This document shows, one piece after another, positions 16,543 to 23,732 of a stretch of 26,629 nucleotides of DNA. Under the pieces are notes generated by a model, which saw only the letters and a list, made by a program, of their open reading frames with translations, was not told the origin of the DNA and did not search any database. Origin of the DNA: JAVKBW01 sp964352715 (GTDB lineage Bacteria > Pseudomonadota > Alphaproteobacteria > UBA8366 > Aestuariispiraceae); assembly GCA_964352715.1 (NCBI GenBank), contig CAYGSU010000058.1:1-26629 (forward strand), in the 5' to 3' direction. The position numbers were made by a program, and so were the translations under genes. Position 1 is the first letter of the stretch. The number at the start of each line of letters is the position of its first letter.

Positions 16543-16632
16543 TGGCGGAGGCGGTGGGATTTGAACCCACGAGACGGTTTCCCGCCTGCTGGTTTTCAAG
16601 ACCAGTCCGTTCAACCACTCCGGCACACCTCC
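16543..16632 (-). tRNA. tRNA-Ser (anticodon UGA)
   Basis: The minus strand folds into a 90-nt class II tRNA. The acceptor stem GGAGGTG pairs with CGCCTCC, followed by G and an encoded CCA. The anticodon stem-loop CTGGT-CTTGAAA-ACCAG gives anticodon TGA. The long variable arm is AGGCGGGAAACCGTCT, and the T-arm is GTGGG-TTCGAAT-CCCAC. The long variable arm is expected for tRNA-Ser. It reads UCA and, by wobble, other UCN serine codons. Confidence 0.97.
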
Positions 16633-16720
16633 GCATCGATGCCCCGTATCGGAACGCGAGCGGTTTACCGTGCCAAGCCGGTCCTGCCAAGCAGGATGAT
16701 GCAGATGCTGAACCATTGTT

Positions 16721-17296
16721 CTAAAAATGTGCGAAATGCAGGCCGGTTGACGGCGATTCCTCGCGGATCACCGCCTGGGCGCAAACAACGCGTTTGCCAT
16801 CGAATGTCGCCGACGGGGACCCGTAGAGTTGCCAGCCTTCGTTCAGCGCATTCGTGACCCGTTCGCAGAAGCTGCGGTCGTCCGGACCCGTCAGCAAGCG
16901 GTAACGCTTGGTGGCTGCGCCATATCCACCGCCACCGCTCCCTCCGCTGCTGGCGCTGCTATCCGGCTCGTTTGTCGCCGTCGGATAACCTTTGGCCTTC
17001 CAGTCAAGAATACCGCCTTCCATGTGAACAACCTTTCTGAAATTCGTCTTGACGAACCGACCGAACTGTTCGGCGGTTCGCCTGCCGCTGCGACAATGAA
17101 AGATGCCTATTTTTTCGGAATTGCCGATTGGCGGGTTTTCATCGAACCGGGATAGCGGATGCAGTCTTGCCCCCGGTATGCGTTCGGCCTGCCATTCGTT
17201 TTCCTCGCGCACATCGATCAGCACTGCATCGCCGACTTCGACGAGGCGATGGGATTCCTGCGCATCGATACCGACAATCTCGAGCGCTTCGGTCAT
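16721..17296 (-). CDS. Rhodanese domain fused to DUF1737
   Basis: A 191-aa protein with two domains. Residues 1-108 are a rhodanese (sulfurtransferase) domain with DVREENEW and the catalytic Cys68 in HCRSGRRT. A Ser/Gly-rich linker (110-130) leads to a DUF1737 domain (131-178, YRLLTGPDDRSFCERV, then NEGWQLYGSPSATFDG). Rhodaneses carry sulfane sulfur as a persulfide. The partner domain has no known function. The start overlaps the metZ stop by 4 bp, so it is the last gene of the sulfur/methionine operon, which suggests a role in handling reduced sulfur. There is no signal peptide. Confidence 0.9.
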   Translation of the reverse strand: MTEALEIVGIDAQESHRLVEVGDAVLIDVREENEWQAERIPGARLHPLSRFDENPPIGNSEKIGIFHCRSGRRTAEQFGRFVKTNFRKVVHMEGGILDWKAKGYPTATNEPDSSASSGGSGGGGYGAATKRYRLLTGPDDRSFCERVTNALNEGWQLYGSPSATFDGKRVVCAQAVIREESPSTGLHFAHF

Positions 17297-18546
17297 GACA
17301 GCACCCCCAGCGCCTGATCGAGATCGGCAATCAGATCGCCGCTGTGTTCCAGACCGACCGACAGCCGGATCATCCCTTCGGTGATGCCGACATGGGCGCG
17401 TTCTGCCTCGGTCAGCCGGTAATGGGTGGTCGACGACGGATGCGTGATCAGGCTTTTTGAATCGCCGAGATTGTTGGAAATTCTGATCAGCTTCAGCCGG
17501 TTCATCACGGCAAAGGATTTTGCACGTTCGTCCGTGATCCGGAAGGTCACCACCGTGCCACCCTGGCTCATCTGCCGGGATGCCAGATCGAATTGCGGAT
17601 GGCTTTCCAGATGCGGATACAAGACCTGCGAAACCCGGTCATCGGCTTCCAGCCAGTGCGCAATATCGAGCGCCACCCGGCTTTGCCGTTCGACCCGAAG
17701 CGACAGGGTTTCCAGCCCTTTAAGCAGCACCCACGCATTGAACGGGCTGAGGCTGGGGCCAGTATGCCGAATGAACGGCATAAGCTTTTCGGTGCAGTAG
17801 TCGCGGGTGCCGAGGATCGCACCACCCAGGCAACGCCCCTGCCCGTCAATATGCTTTGTTGCCGAATAGACGATCACATCAGCGCCGTAGTCTATTGGTC
17901 TCTGCAACATCGGTGTCGCGAACACGTTGTCGATCACCACCTGCGCGCCGGCCGCATGGGCCAGATCGCAAACCGCTTTCAGATCAACAATTTCAAGCGT
18001 CGGATTTGTCGGCGTCTCAAGGAAAACCGCCGCGGTCGGCTTCGACAACGCCGCTTTCCACTGCTCCAGATCCGCACCGTCCACGAATTCCGTCTCGATG
18101 CCATAGCGCGGCAGGATGTCATTGCAGACAAAGAAGCAGGAACCGAAAAGCGCCCGGCTCGCAACCAGCCTGTCACCGGCCCTGAGGAGGGAAATCAGGG
18201 CCGTGAAGACAGCGGACATGCCGCTGGCGGTTGCGAAACACTGTTCCGCGCCTTCAATCTGCGCCAGCCGTTGCTGGAACATATCGACCGTCGGATTGCC
18301 GTACCGGCTGTAAATGTAGCGGTCGGTCTCGCCCTTGAACGCCGCCTCGGCATCTTCCGCTCGCGCATAGACATAGCCGGATGTCAGATACAGCGCTTCG
18401 GCCGTTTCCTCGAACCCGCTGCGGTTGATGCCGCCGTGAACCGCGGCCGTATCCGGGTGCCAGGCCGCTTCCGCCATTTTATCCAGGCTCGTGCGTTCGG
18501 CGGCGATGGTTGCGAAATCGATCGTTTTGTTTTTGGCCGCTGTCAT
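17293..18546 (-). CDS. metZ: O-succinylhomoserine sulfhydrylase
   Basis: A PLP enzyme that joins sulfide to O-succinylhomoserine, giving homocysteine directly. The 417-aa product belongs to the Cys/Met-metabolism PLP family: SRYGNPT at 80-86 and the PLP lysine K231 in YSATKHIDGQGRCLGG. The RCLGG and SLSPFN segments match MetZ better than cystathionine synthase (MetB), though O-acetylhomoserine as substrate cannot be excluded. It follows the DUF934 gene by 30 bp and overlaps the rhodanese gene by 4 bp. It thus consumes the sulfide made by the upstream cysH/cysI products. No riboswitch lies directly before it, so control must come from the operon leader. Confidence 0.92.
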   Translation of the reverse strand: MTAAKNKTIDFATIAAERTSLDKMAEAAWHPDTAAVHGGINRSGFEETAEALYLTSGYVYARAEDAEAAFKGETDRYIYSRYGNPTVDMFQQRLAQIEGAEQCFATASGMSAVFTALISLLRAGDRLVASRALFGSCFFVCNDILPRYGIETEFVDGADLEQWKAALSKPTAAVFLETPTNPTLEIVDLKAVCDLAHAAGAQVVIDNVFATPMLQRPIDYGADVIVYSATKHIDGQGRCLGGAILGTRDYCTEKLMPFIRHTGPSLSPFNAWVLLKGLETLSLRVERQSRVALDIAHWLEADDRVSQVLYPHLESHPQFDLASRQMSQGGTVVTFRITDERAKSFAVMNRLKLIRISNNLGDSKSLITHPSSTTHYRLTEAERAHVGITEGMIRLSVGLEHSGDLIADLDQALGVLS

Positions 18547-18576
18547 GACCGTTCTGCCCTTATCTGCTTTATCCGC

Positions 18577-19101
18577 TTACGACGCCAGTCGCGCCGGTTC
18601 CTGGTATGATTTCTGCCGCAGCGTCCTGATCGTTGGGGCCGTGTCCACTGCCGGCTGGTAGAACAGGTCAACCGTCGGGCGGTGTCCCTTGCGGGTCCAG
18701 CGGATGGTCGGTTCGTTGCTGATGACGAACCGGTCGATGCCGACCCGCAGCATTGCCTGAAGCTGGTCGAGCAACACATCGCCGCCGGCGCGGATTTCGC
18801 CCGTGAAGCCGAACCGCTCGCGCAGCAGCCGTGCTGTCGAATAGGCCCGTCCGTCGCCGAAGTTCGGGAACGTCACCTGAACGAGGTCAAGATGCTGAAG
18901 ATCATCGGCGATCTCGCCTGCCAGTTGATCCGATGTCAGGACGACGCCAATGCCGCCTTCGCGCGCAACCAGCGCCTCCTTCTCGTTCCGCCAGCGTGCC
19001 AGCGTCACGATAACCGGGCGCAATGCCGGGATCGCCGCATCGTCTGCCAGAATGGTCCAGTCATCCCGTACCTCGTTTCCGTTTCCATCAAATAGCGGCA
19101 T
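18577..19101 (-). CDS. DUF934 protein, sulfite-reduction associated
   Basis: A 174-aa protein starting at MPLFDGNGNE, with a strong AGGAGGGA site just upstream of the ATG at 19101. Longer in-frame starts back to 19212 lie inside cysH and are rejected. It has the DUF934 core: FPNFGDGRAYSTARLLRERF and the AMLRVGIDRFVI segment. DUF934 proteins are found almost only beside cysH and cysI and are often labelled as oxidoreductases, but their biochemical role is unknown. The start lies within the last bases of cysH (14-bp overlap), indicating coupled translation. Confidence 0.92.
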   Translation of the reverse strand: MPLFDGNGNEVRDDWTILADDAAIPALRPVIVTLARWRNEKEALVAREGGIGVVLTSDQLAGEIADDLQHLDLVQVTFPNFGDGRAYSTARLLRERFGFTGEIRAGGDVLLDQLQAMLRVGIDRFVISNEPTIRWTRKGHRPTVDLFYQPAVDTAPTIRTLRQKSYQEPARLAS

Positions 19102-19822
19102 GGGTCCCTCCTTGCCTTTTGGGTTGAACATCCTCGATTTGGTGAATTCCGCATTCGATCTTGGCCGCCCCGCGCCAGCGGCCTGCCCTCGGGTCTTCGC
19201 CCGGGCGAACACGGTCCGTGCAGGTCATGCAGCCGATTGACAGAAACCCGTCAGCTTCCAGCGGGTGCCGGGGCAGATCATGCGCTTCGAAATACGCCTG
19301 AACATCCTCACGGGACCAATCGATGATCGGGTTGAACTTGATGTGGTTGGCATCGGCATCGACGACCGTCAGGTCAGCGCGGGTCGCTGCCTGATAACGC
19401 TTGCGGCCAGTGATCCAGGCATCGAACTGCTGAAGGGCTACCTGAAGCGGCGTTATTTTCCGCGTTGCGCAGCACAGGTCAGGCTGGGTTGAAAACAGCA
19501 CGCCGTTCGGGTCTGTCGCCGCGACCGCATTGGCATCCGGCGTCAGGAATCGCAAATCGGTCAGCCCGAAGCGCGCCGCAAGGTCGCGACCGTAGCGTTT
19601 GGTTTCACCGAAATGCTTGCCGGTGTCGACGAACAATACCGGCGCATCCGGTTTCACCTGAGAAACGAGATGCAGCAACGGCGCTGCTTCCGCACCGAAG
19701 CTGGTCACGACGGCGGTTCGCCCGGCGACCCGGTCTACCAGCGCACGATTCAGCACCATTGTCGCATCGGCACCGGCAAGGTCTTCACTAAGCCGGGCGG
19801 CCTTGTTCTCAGGCGTTGCCAT
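19088..19822 (-). CDS. cysH: Assimilatory adenylyl-sulfate (APS) reductase
   Basis: Reduces activated sulfate to sulfite using thioredoxin. The 244-aa product starts at MATPENKAAR, with GGAG seven bases upstream. The longer frame to 20089 lies inside cysI and is a shadow. It has the ATP-PPase-like core (TSFGAEAAPLL, FVDTGKHFGETKRY) and the catalytic Cys224 in KIECGIH. The pair C117-C118 plus C198-x2-C201 ligates a [4Fe-4S] cluster. That cluster marks APS rather than PAPS as the substrate, a known split in this family. It overlaps cysI by 14 bp and DUF934 by 14 bp. Confidence 0.94.
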   Translation of the reverse strand: MATPENKAARLSEDLAGADATMVLNRALVDRVAGRTAVVTSFGAEAAPLLHLVSQVKPDAPVLFVDTGKHFGETKRYGRDLAARFGLTDLRFLTPDANAVAATDPNGVLFSTQPDLCCATRKITPLQVALQQFDAWITGRKRYQAATRADLTVVDADANHIKFNPIIDWSREDVQAYFEAHDLPRHPLEADGFLSIGCMTCTDRVRPGEDPRAGRWRGAAKIECGIHQIEDVQPKRQGGTHAAI

Positions 19823-21467
19823 AGAGACGCTCCTTGAACGGGTCCGCACCAACCCGCCGGTAGGTTTCGAGAAACGATTCCGCCGGGTCCGTGCGTAAAT
19901 CGATATAGGTATCGACGACGGTCTCCACCGCATCGGTAATCCGCTCGGCGGAAAAACCCTGACCGATGATCTTGCCGATAGACGCATTTTCGTCCGCCGA
20001 TCCGCCGAGCGTGATCTGGTAGAATTCCTCGTTTTTGCGATCGACGCCCAGAATGCCGATATGGCCGACATGGTGATGGCCGCAGGCATTGATGCAGCCG
20101 GAAATTTTCAGCTTCAGGTTGCCGACATCCTTCTGCCGGGCCAGATCGGCGAATCGCGCACTGATTTTCTGGGCGACCGGGATGGACCGCGCATTCGCCA
20201 AAGCGCAGTAATCCAGCCCCGGGCAGGCAATGATATCGCCGATCAGGCCGGCATTGGCGGTTGCCAGTTCGGCTGCTTTCAGCGCTTCCCAGACCGTATA
20301 GAGATCATCCAGCCGAACATGCGGCAGCACCAGGTTCTGTTCGTGGGTCACCCGCAATTCGTCAAAACTGTATTCTTCTGCAAGGTCGGCGACGGCTTCC
20401 ATCTGGGCATCGGTCGCATCGCCCGGCGCTTCGCCGATAGCTTTCAGCGAAATCGTGACGATGCCGTATCCCGGCTGTTTGTGCGGATGCACGCTGCGCG
20501 ACACCCAGTCGGCGAAAGCCGGGTTTTCCAGCTTGTGCAGATCAAGCTTGCCCGATGTCGCCGGCAGATCGGCGTATTCTGGCGGCCGGAAATAGGCGGT
20601 GATCCGGTCGATTTCGTCCTGCGGCAGATCAAGTGCGCCATCCTTGATGGCCGACCATTCTTCCTCGACCATGCGGGTCAGGTCTTCGACGCCGGTTTCG
20701 TGCACCAGGATCTTGATCCGCGCCTTGTACTTGTTGTCGCGCCGGCCGAGCTGGTTGTAGACCCGCAATACCGCTTCTAGATAACTCAACAAGTGAACCT
20801 TCGGCAGGAAGCTTCTGATTTTCTTGGCAATCATCGGCGTGCGGCCCAGGCCGCCGCCGACATAGACGGCAAAGCCTGTCTCACCCGCTTCGTTACTCAC
20901 CAGCGTCAGCCCGATATCGTGCATCTGAATCGCCGCGCGGTCGTGTTCGCAGCCGGTTACCGCAATCTTGAACTTGCGCGGCAGGAACAGAAATTCGGGG
21001 TGCAGCGACGACCATTGCCGGATGATTTCGGAATAAATCCGCGGGTCTTCGATTTCATCTTCCGCCGCGCCGGCGAAATGATCCGCCGTGACGTTGCGGA
21101 TGCAATTGCCGCTGGTCTGGATCGCGTGCATTTCGACCTCGGCCAGGTCTTCCAGAATATCGCCGACTTCGGTCAGCTTCGGCCAGTTGTACTGAATGTT
21201 CTGGCGTGTCGTGAAATGGCCGTAACCCTTGTCGTATTTTCGCGCAATATGAGCAAGACAGCGCAATTGCCTGCTGGACAATGTGCCGTAGGGCACCGCC
21301 ACCCGCAGCATGTAGGCATGCAATTGCAGGTACAGGCCGTTCTGCAGCCGCAGCGGCTTGAATTCGTCCTCCGTCAGGTCGCCGGCAAGGCGACGGGAAA
21401 TCTGGTCGCGAAACTGCGCGACACGCTGGCGGACAAAGTCATGGTCGAATTCATCGTAACGGTACAT
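19809..21467 (-). CDS. cysI: Siroheme sulfite reductase (nitrite/sulfite reductase family)
   Basis: Catalyses six-electron reduction of sulfite to sulfide. The 552-aa product contains two ferredoxin-like repeats and the siroheme-[4Fe-4S] cysteines C415 and C421 (ACPGLDYC) plus C458 and C462 (GCINACG). This is the single-chain form found in alphaproteobacteria without a CysJ flavoprotein, so a ferredoxin or other donor is needed; an fpr gene lies about 3.4 kb away. The family also includes nitrite reductases, but the cysG/cysH/DUF934/metZ neighbourhood favours sulfite. The DUF2849 gene lies 27 bp upstream. Confidence 0.93.
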   Translation of the reverse strand: MYRYDEFDHDFVRQRVAQFRDQISRRLAGDLTEDEFKPLRLQNGLYLQLHAYMLRVAVPYGTLSSRQLRCLAHIARKYDKGYGHFTTRQNIQYNWPKLTEVGDILEDLAEVEMHAIQTSGNCIRNVTADHFAGAAEDEIEDPRIYSEIIRQWSSLHPEFLFLPRKFKIAVTGCEHDRAAIQMHDIGLTLVSNEAGETGFAVYVGGGLGRTPMIAKKIRSFLPKVHLLSYLEAVLRVYNQLGRRDNKYKARIKILVHETGVEDLTRMVEEEWSAIKDGALDLPQDEIDRITAYFRPPEYADLPATSGKLDLHKLENPAFADWVSRSVHPHKQPGYGIVTISLKAIGEAPGDATDAQMEAVADLAEEYSFDELRVTHEQNLVLPHVRLDDLYTVWEALKAAELATANAGLIGDIIACPGLDYCALANARSIPVAQKISARFADLARQKDVGNLKLKISGCINACGHHHVGHIGILGVDRKNEEFYQITLGGSADENASIGKIIGQGFSAERITDAVETVVDTYIDLRTDPAESFLETYRRVGADPFKERLYGNA

Positions 21468-21494
21468 GTCTGTATTCTCGTCTTTCGCTTCTGA

Positions 21495-21812
21495 TTACCG
21501 GTAAAGCTCTGCCTGTTTGCCTAGGTCGCGCCGTACCGTCGGCCCCAGCGAGCGGATATGCTGGATGTTCTTGATCGCCTTGCGGATACCGCCCTCTTCG
21601 CTGATTTCCGCGAATTCCCAGCCTGTTACCTGCTGCGAGGCGATGCCGGCATTCGCTGCGTCTTCCAGTGCTGCGCGCTCGTCTTCGCTTGCGGCGACAG
21701 CCGCCTCCTCGATCCGTTCGACCCAGCCGCCATCCGTCGACAGATAGACGACAGCGCCATCGGTCAGGCGATTGCCGGAAACGATTTCGGGATCGTTCTG
21801 TTTTGCAGCCAT
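21495..21812 (-). CDS. DUF2849 small protein
   Basis: A 105-aa soluble acidic protein with the DUF2849 outline: an N-terminal strand segment (SGNRLTDGAVVYLSTDGGWV), a central helix, and a C-terminal PTVRRDLGKQAELYR. GAAGGAG stands a short distance before the ATG. In alphaproteobacteria this family is regularly sandwiched between cysG and cysI, as here (16 bp after cysG, 27 bp before cysI). Its function is unknown. The position suggests an accessory part of siroheme or sulfite reduction. Confidence 0.9.
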   Translation of the reverse strand: MAAKQNDPEIVSGNRLTDGAVVYLSTDGGWVERIEEAAVAASEDERAALEDAANAGIASQQVTGWEFAEISEEGGIRKAIKNIQHIRSLGPTVRRDLGKQAELYR

Positions 21813-21828
21813 GTTCTTTGCTCCTTCT

Positions 21829-23271
21829 CTAGGCTGACCGGCGGCGGTTGGTGAAGCCGCCTTCTGCGTTCAGAGCCGCAACGATGTCTTCCGCACCCGA
21901 CAGATCGGCATGGGCGACAGCCTCGCCAATCACGATCAGCGCCGCGCCGGTAACCGACCTGACATCGCTGAGGAACGGCAGCGTCGACAATGTCGCCGAC
22001 AGAACGCGCTGGTTCGGCAGGGTTGCGTTTTCAACAATGGCGACCGGAGTAGATGGAGACCGGCCAAGATCGATCAACCGGGCCGACACATCGGCGGCTT
22101 TCGATTTGCCCATATAGATCACGGCGGTCTGGTCCGGGTCAGCCAGCGAGGCATAGTCCGGCTCGTCATCGCCCGCCTTGGGATGGCCGGTAACGAAACT
22201 CAATACCGATGCGCAATCACGATGGGTCAGCGGCAGCTTCAAAGCTGCGGCAACGCCGGTTGCGGCGGTAATACCGGGAATCACGTCGACCGGAATACCG
22301 GCCGCCGTAAGGGCTTCGACTTCTTCGCCGCCACGCCCGAAGATGAACGGATCACCGCCTTTCAGCCGAACGACAGCCGACCCCTTGCGGGCTTCTTCTA
22401 TCAGAATGCCGTTGATACGGTCCTGGCTGTGGCTGTGCCGCCCCTTCTGCTTGCCGACATAAAGCCGAACGGCGTCGCGCCGGGCGAGGTCCAGCACATC
22501 GGGGCCGATCAGCGCATCATGCACGATAACGTCCGCCTGCTGCAGCGCCCGCAGCGCCCTCAGGGTCAAGAGGTCCGCTGCGCCGGGGCCCGCGCCGACG
22601 ATTGTTACCCGTCCACGCTTTTCGGATTGATTGCCTATCGAGCCGATTAGGTCTTCGGCTTCCTTGCCTGCTGCCTTCGTATCGCCGGACAGAACCGCTT
22701 CGGACGCTGATCCGCCGAAGAACCGCTCCCAGAAAGCACGACGGTCAGCCGCGTCGGTCAGGGTCGCCTTCACCCTGTCTCGCAGCCCGTGCGCAAAATC
22801 GGCGACACGGCCAAGGCCGGGCGGCAGGGTGGCTTCAAGCGTTTCGCGGATACGCCGGGCCAGAACCGGGGCTGTACCGGCGCTGGAAATTCCGATGATG
22901 ACCGGAGACCGGTCGACGATGGATGGTACGATGAAGGTCGACAGGTCCTGCCGGTCGACCACATTCACTTTCACGCCTGCCGCTTTTGCGGTTTCCGAGA
23001 CGAACCGGTCTACGGCATCAAGACCCGTTGCCGAGATAACGAAAGAGGCGGTTCGGATATCTTCCACCGTCACAGCCCGCGCCGACCGGCCAATGCTGCC
23101 AGCGTCAGCCAGTGCCTCGATATCAGGTGATGCCTGCGGTGCAACGACATGGATCGCCGCCTTCGCTTTGAGCAGCAACCGCACCTTGCGCAGGGCGTCT
23201 TCGCCACCGCCGACAACCAGCGCCTCGCCAATCGATGTATCGATAAAAATAGGGAAATAGTCCCGGGACAA
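21829..23271 (-). CDS. cysG: Siroheme synthase (trifunctional)
   Basis: Makes siroheme from uroporphyrinogen III for CysI. The 480-aa product starts at a TTG (23271), giving MSRDYFPIF, the usual family beginning, with TAGGAG eight bases upstream. A frame extending to 23412 runs through the structured leader and is rejected. The N-terminal part (to about 210) is precorrin-2 dehydrogenase/ferrochelatase with the NAD loop VVGGGEDALRK and the NVVDRQDLSTFIVPSIVDRSP-like segment that includes the catalytic Asp. The C-terminal part is uroporphyrinogen-III methyltransferase with GAGPGAADLLTLRA and RLKGGDPFIFGRGGEE. A rare start codon fits with translational control by the leader. Confidence 0.93.
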   Translation of the reverse strand: MSRDYFPIFIDTSIGEALVVGGGEDALRKVRLLLKAKAAIHVVAPQASPDIEALADAGSIGRSARAVTVEDIRTASFVISATGLDAVDRFVSETAKAAGVKVNVVDRQDLSTFIVPSIVDRSPVIIGISSAGTAPVLARRIRETLEATLPPGLGRVADFAHGLRDRVKATLTDAADRRAFWERFFGGSASEAVLSGDTKAAGKEAEDLIGSIGNQSEKRGRVTIVGAGPGAADLLTLRALRALQQADVIVHDALIGPDVLDLARRDAVRLYVGKQKGRHSHSQDRINGILIEEARKGSAVVRLKGGDPFIFGRGGEEVEALTAAGIPVDVIPGITAATGVAAALKLPLTHRDCASVLSFVTGHPKAGDDEPDYASLADPDQTAVIYMGKSKAADVSARLIDLGRSPSTPVAIVENATLPNQRVLSATLSTLPFLSDVRSVTGAALIVIGEAVAHADLSGAEDIVAALNAEGGFTNRRRSA

Positions 23272-23301
23272 ATCACACACTCCTAGAGCCAATACCTGGG
23301 C

Positions 23302-23322
23302 CCACGGAGGTTTCCCCCGTGG
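23302..23322 (-). promoter_or_regulatory. Strong hairpin between proximal riboswitch and cysG start
   Basis: On the minus strand CCACGGGGG-AAA-CCTCCGTGG forms a stem of up to nine pairs including one G-T. Its 5' base overlaps the 3' end of the proximal SAM-II-like element, so the two folds compete. No T-run follows. Its CCTCC strand could instead pair with the cysG ribosome-binding site (GGAG), which suggests translational control. The mechanism is an inference. Confidence 0.55.
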
Positions 23323-23371
23323 CGCTTTAGCAGTGTTAACGCGGATGCAAGCTGCCCTATCAAATCCCGCG
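23321..23371 (-). promoter_or_regulatory. SAM-II-class riboswitch, proximal copy (or SAM-V-like)
   Basis: The minus strand reads CGCGG-GATTTGA-...-GCTTGCA-TCCGCG-TTAACACT-GCTAAA-GCGCC. The P1 stem is CGCGG with CCGCG. GATTTG, GCTTGCA and GCTAAA match conserved positions of known alphaproteobacterial SAM-II aptamers. The pseudoknot can form from loop GGC with 3' GCC. The element ends about 36 bases before the cysG ribosome-binding site. SAM-V shares the same core, so the exact subclass is open. Recognised by eye from recalled family consensus, with no covariance-model run. Confidence 0.78.
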
Positions 23372-23396
23372 GGTCCGTTCGGGTGGACCAGGCCAT

Positions 23397-23431
23397 AAAA
23401 AAACCCTGTCACAGCTTCGCGCCGGACAAGG
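23397..23431 (-). terminator. Intrinsic terminator between the two riboswitches
   Basis: On the minus strand CCTTGTC (23431-23425) pairs with GACAGGG (23410-23404) in a 7-bp stem with one G-T pair, followed directly by seven Ts (23403-23397). It starts two bases after the distal riboswitch, the expected place for a transcriptional expression platform. Confidence 0.75.
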
Positions 23432-23432
23432 T

Positions 23433-23485
23433 CCCCGCTTTAGCTGCATTTTTAAAGCGCCCGCAATTTGGCTTAACTCGGCGCT
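23433..23485 (-). promoter_or_regulatory. SAM-II riboswitch, distal copy
   Basis: The minus strand reads AGCGCC-GAGTTAAGCC-AAATTGC-GGGCGCT-TTAAAAATGC-AGCTAAA-GCGGGG. P1 is a perfect 6-bp pairing of AGCGCC with GGCGCT. The TTAA(N)CC loop, TTGC, AAATG and AGCTAAA elements line up with known SAM-II aptamers. The loop CC and TTGC can pair with the 3' GG and GCAG to form the H-type pseudoknot. An intrinsic terminator follows. SAM-II binds S-adenosylmethionine and usually controls methionine genes. Here it precedes cysG in an operon that includes metZ. Confidence 0.83.
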
Positions 23486-23486
23486 G

Positions 23487-23502
23487 GTGATTAGGTAATC
23501 AC
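23487..23502. promoter_or_regulatory. Palindromic operator candidate GTGATTA-N2-TAATCAC
   Basis: A perfect 7-bp inverted repeat with a 2-base centre sits 12 bases past the -35 box of the cysG operon and covers the -10 position. That is a typical repressor site. The spacing does not fit CRP (GTGA-N6-TCAC) or the standard FNR box. The regulator is unknown. Confidence 0.5.
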
Positions 23503-23520
23503 AACAGTTTCAGATGTCAA
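23491..23520 (-). promoter_or_regulatory. Candidate promoter of the cysG operon
   Basis: A consensus -35 box TTGACA lies at 23520-23515 on the minus strand. With a 17-base spacer the -10 would be TACCTA (23497-23492), a poor match to TATAAT. A start around 23485 would place the distal riboswitch at the very 5' end of the transcript. The weak -10 overlaps a palindrome, so a bound regulator could control it. Confidence 0.5.
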
Positions 23521-23732
23521 CAGGCTGAATGCCCGAGAGCAGGAGATTTTTGCTCTCTTTCCCGGTCTATCGTAAAGATCGGAGAAGTTTATTCTTTCTT
23601 TTCAGAATGTTACCGACACTCCTCATACCACTCAATCGGGTTACCTCTTAATCGGTCACAAGTGCTTTAACGCTTTCGAGAAGGGATCCGGTACGAAATC
23701 CCACTTGAGAACAGACGCACGGCCGGTCTTCG
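23503..23732. other. Intergenic region upstream of the cysG leader
   Basis: No gene is visible between the cysG promoter and the tolC stop. It contains a hairpin GAGAGCA-N9-TGCTCTC (23535-23557), which lacks a T-run on the minus strand but could still end the tolC transcript, and an AT-rich stretch at 23585-23605. Confidence 0.4.

Noticed and set aside
19823..20089. Long N-terminal extension of cysH
   Set aside because: It lies entirely inside cysI in another frame and its Arg/Ser-rich composition is typical of a shadow frame. The ATG at 19822 has a ribosome-binding site and the family start.
23302..23322. Second intrinsic terminator in the cysG leader
   Set aside because: The stem is strong but is followed by GCCCAGG rather than a T-run.
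23272..23412. N-terminal extension of cysG to 23412
   Set aside because: The extra 47 codons run through the proximal riboswitch and the hairpin and end just before the terminator, and do not match the siroheme-synthase N-terminus. The TTG at 23271 with a good ribosome-binding site gives the normal start.
23487..23502. CRP or FNR binding site
   Set aside because: The half-site spacing (GTGA-N8-TCAC) does not fit CRP, and the half-sites do not match the FNR TTGAT-N4-ATCAA pattern.
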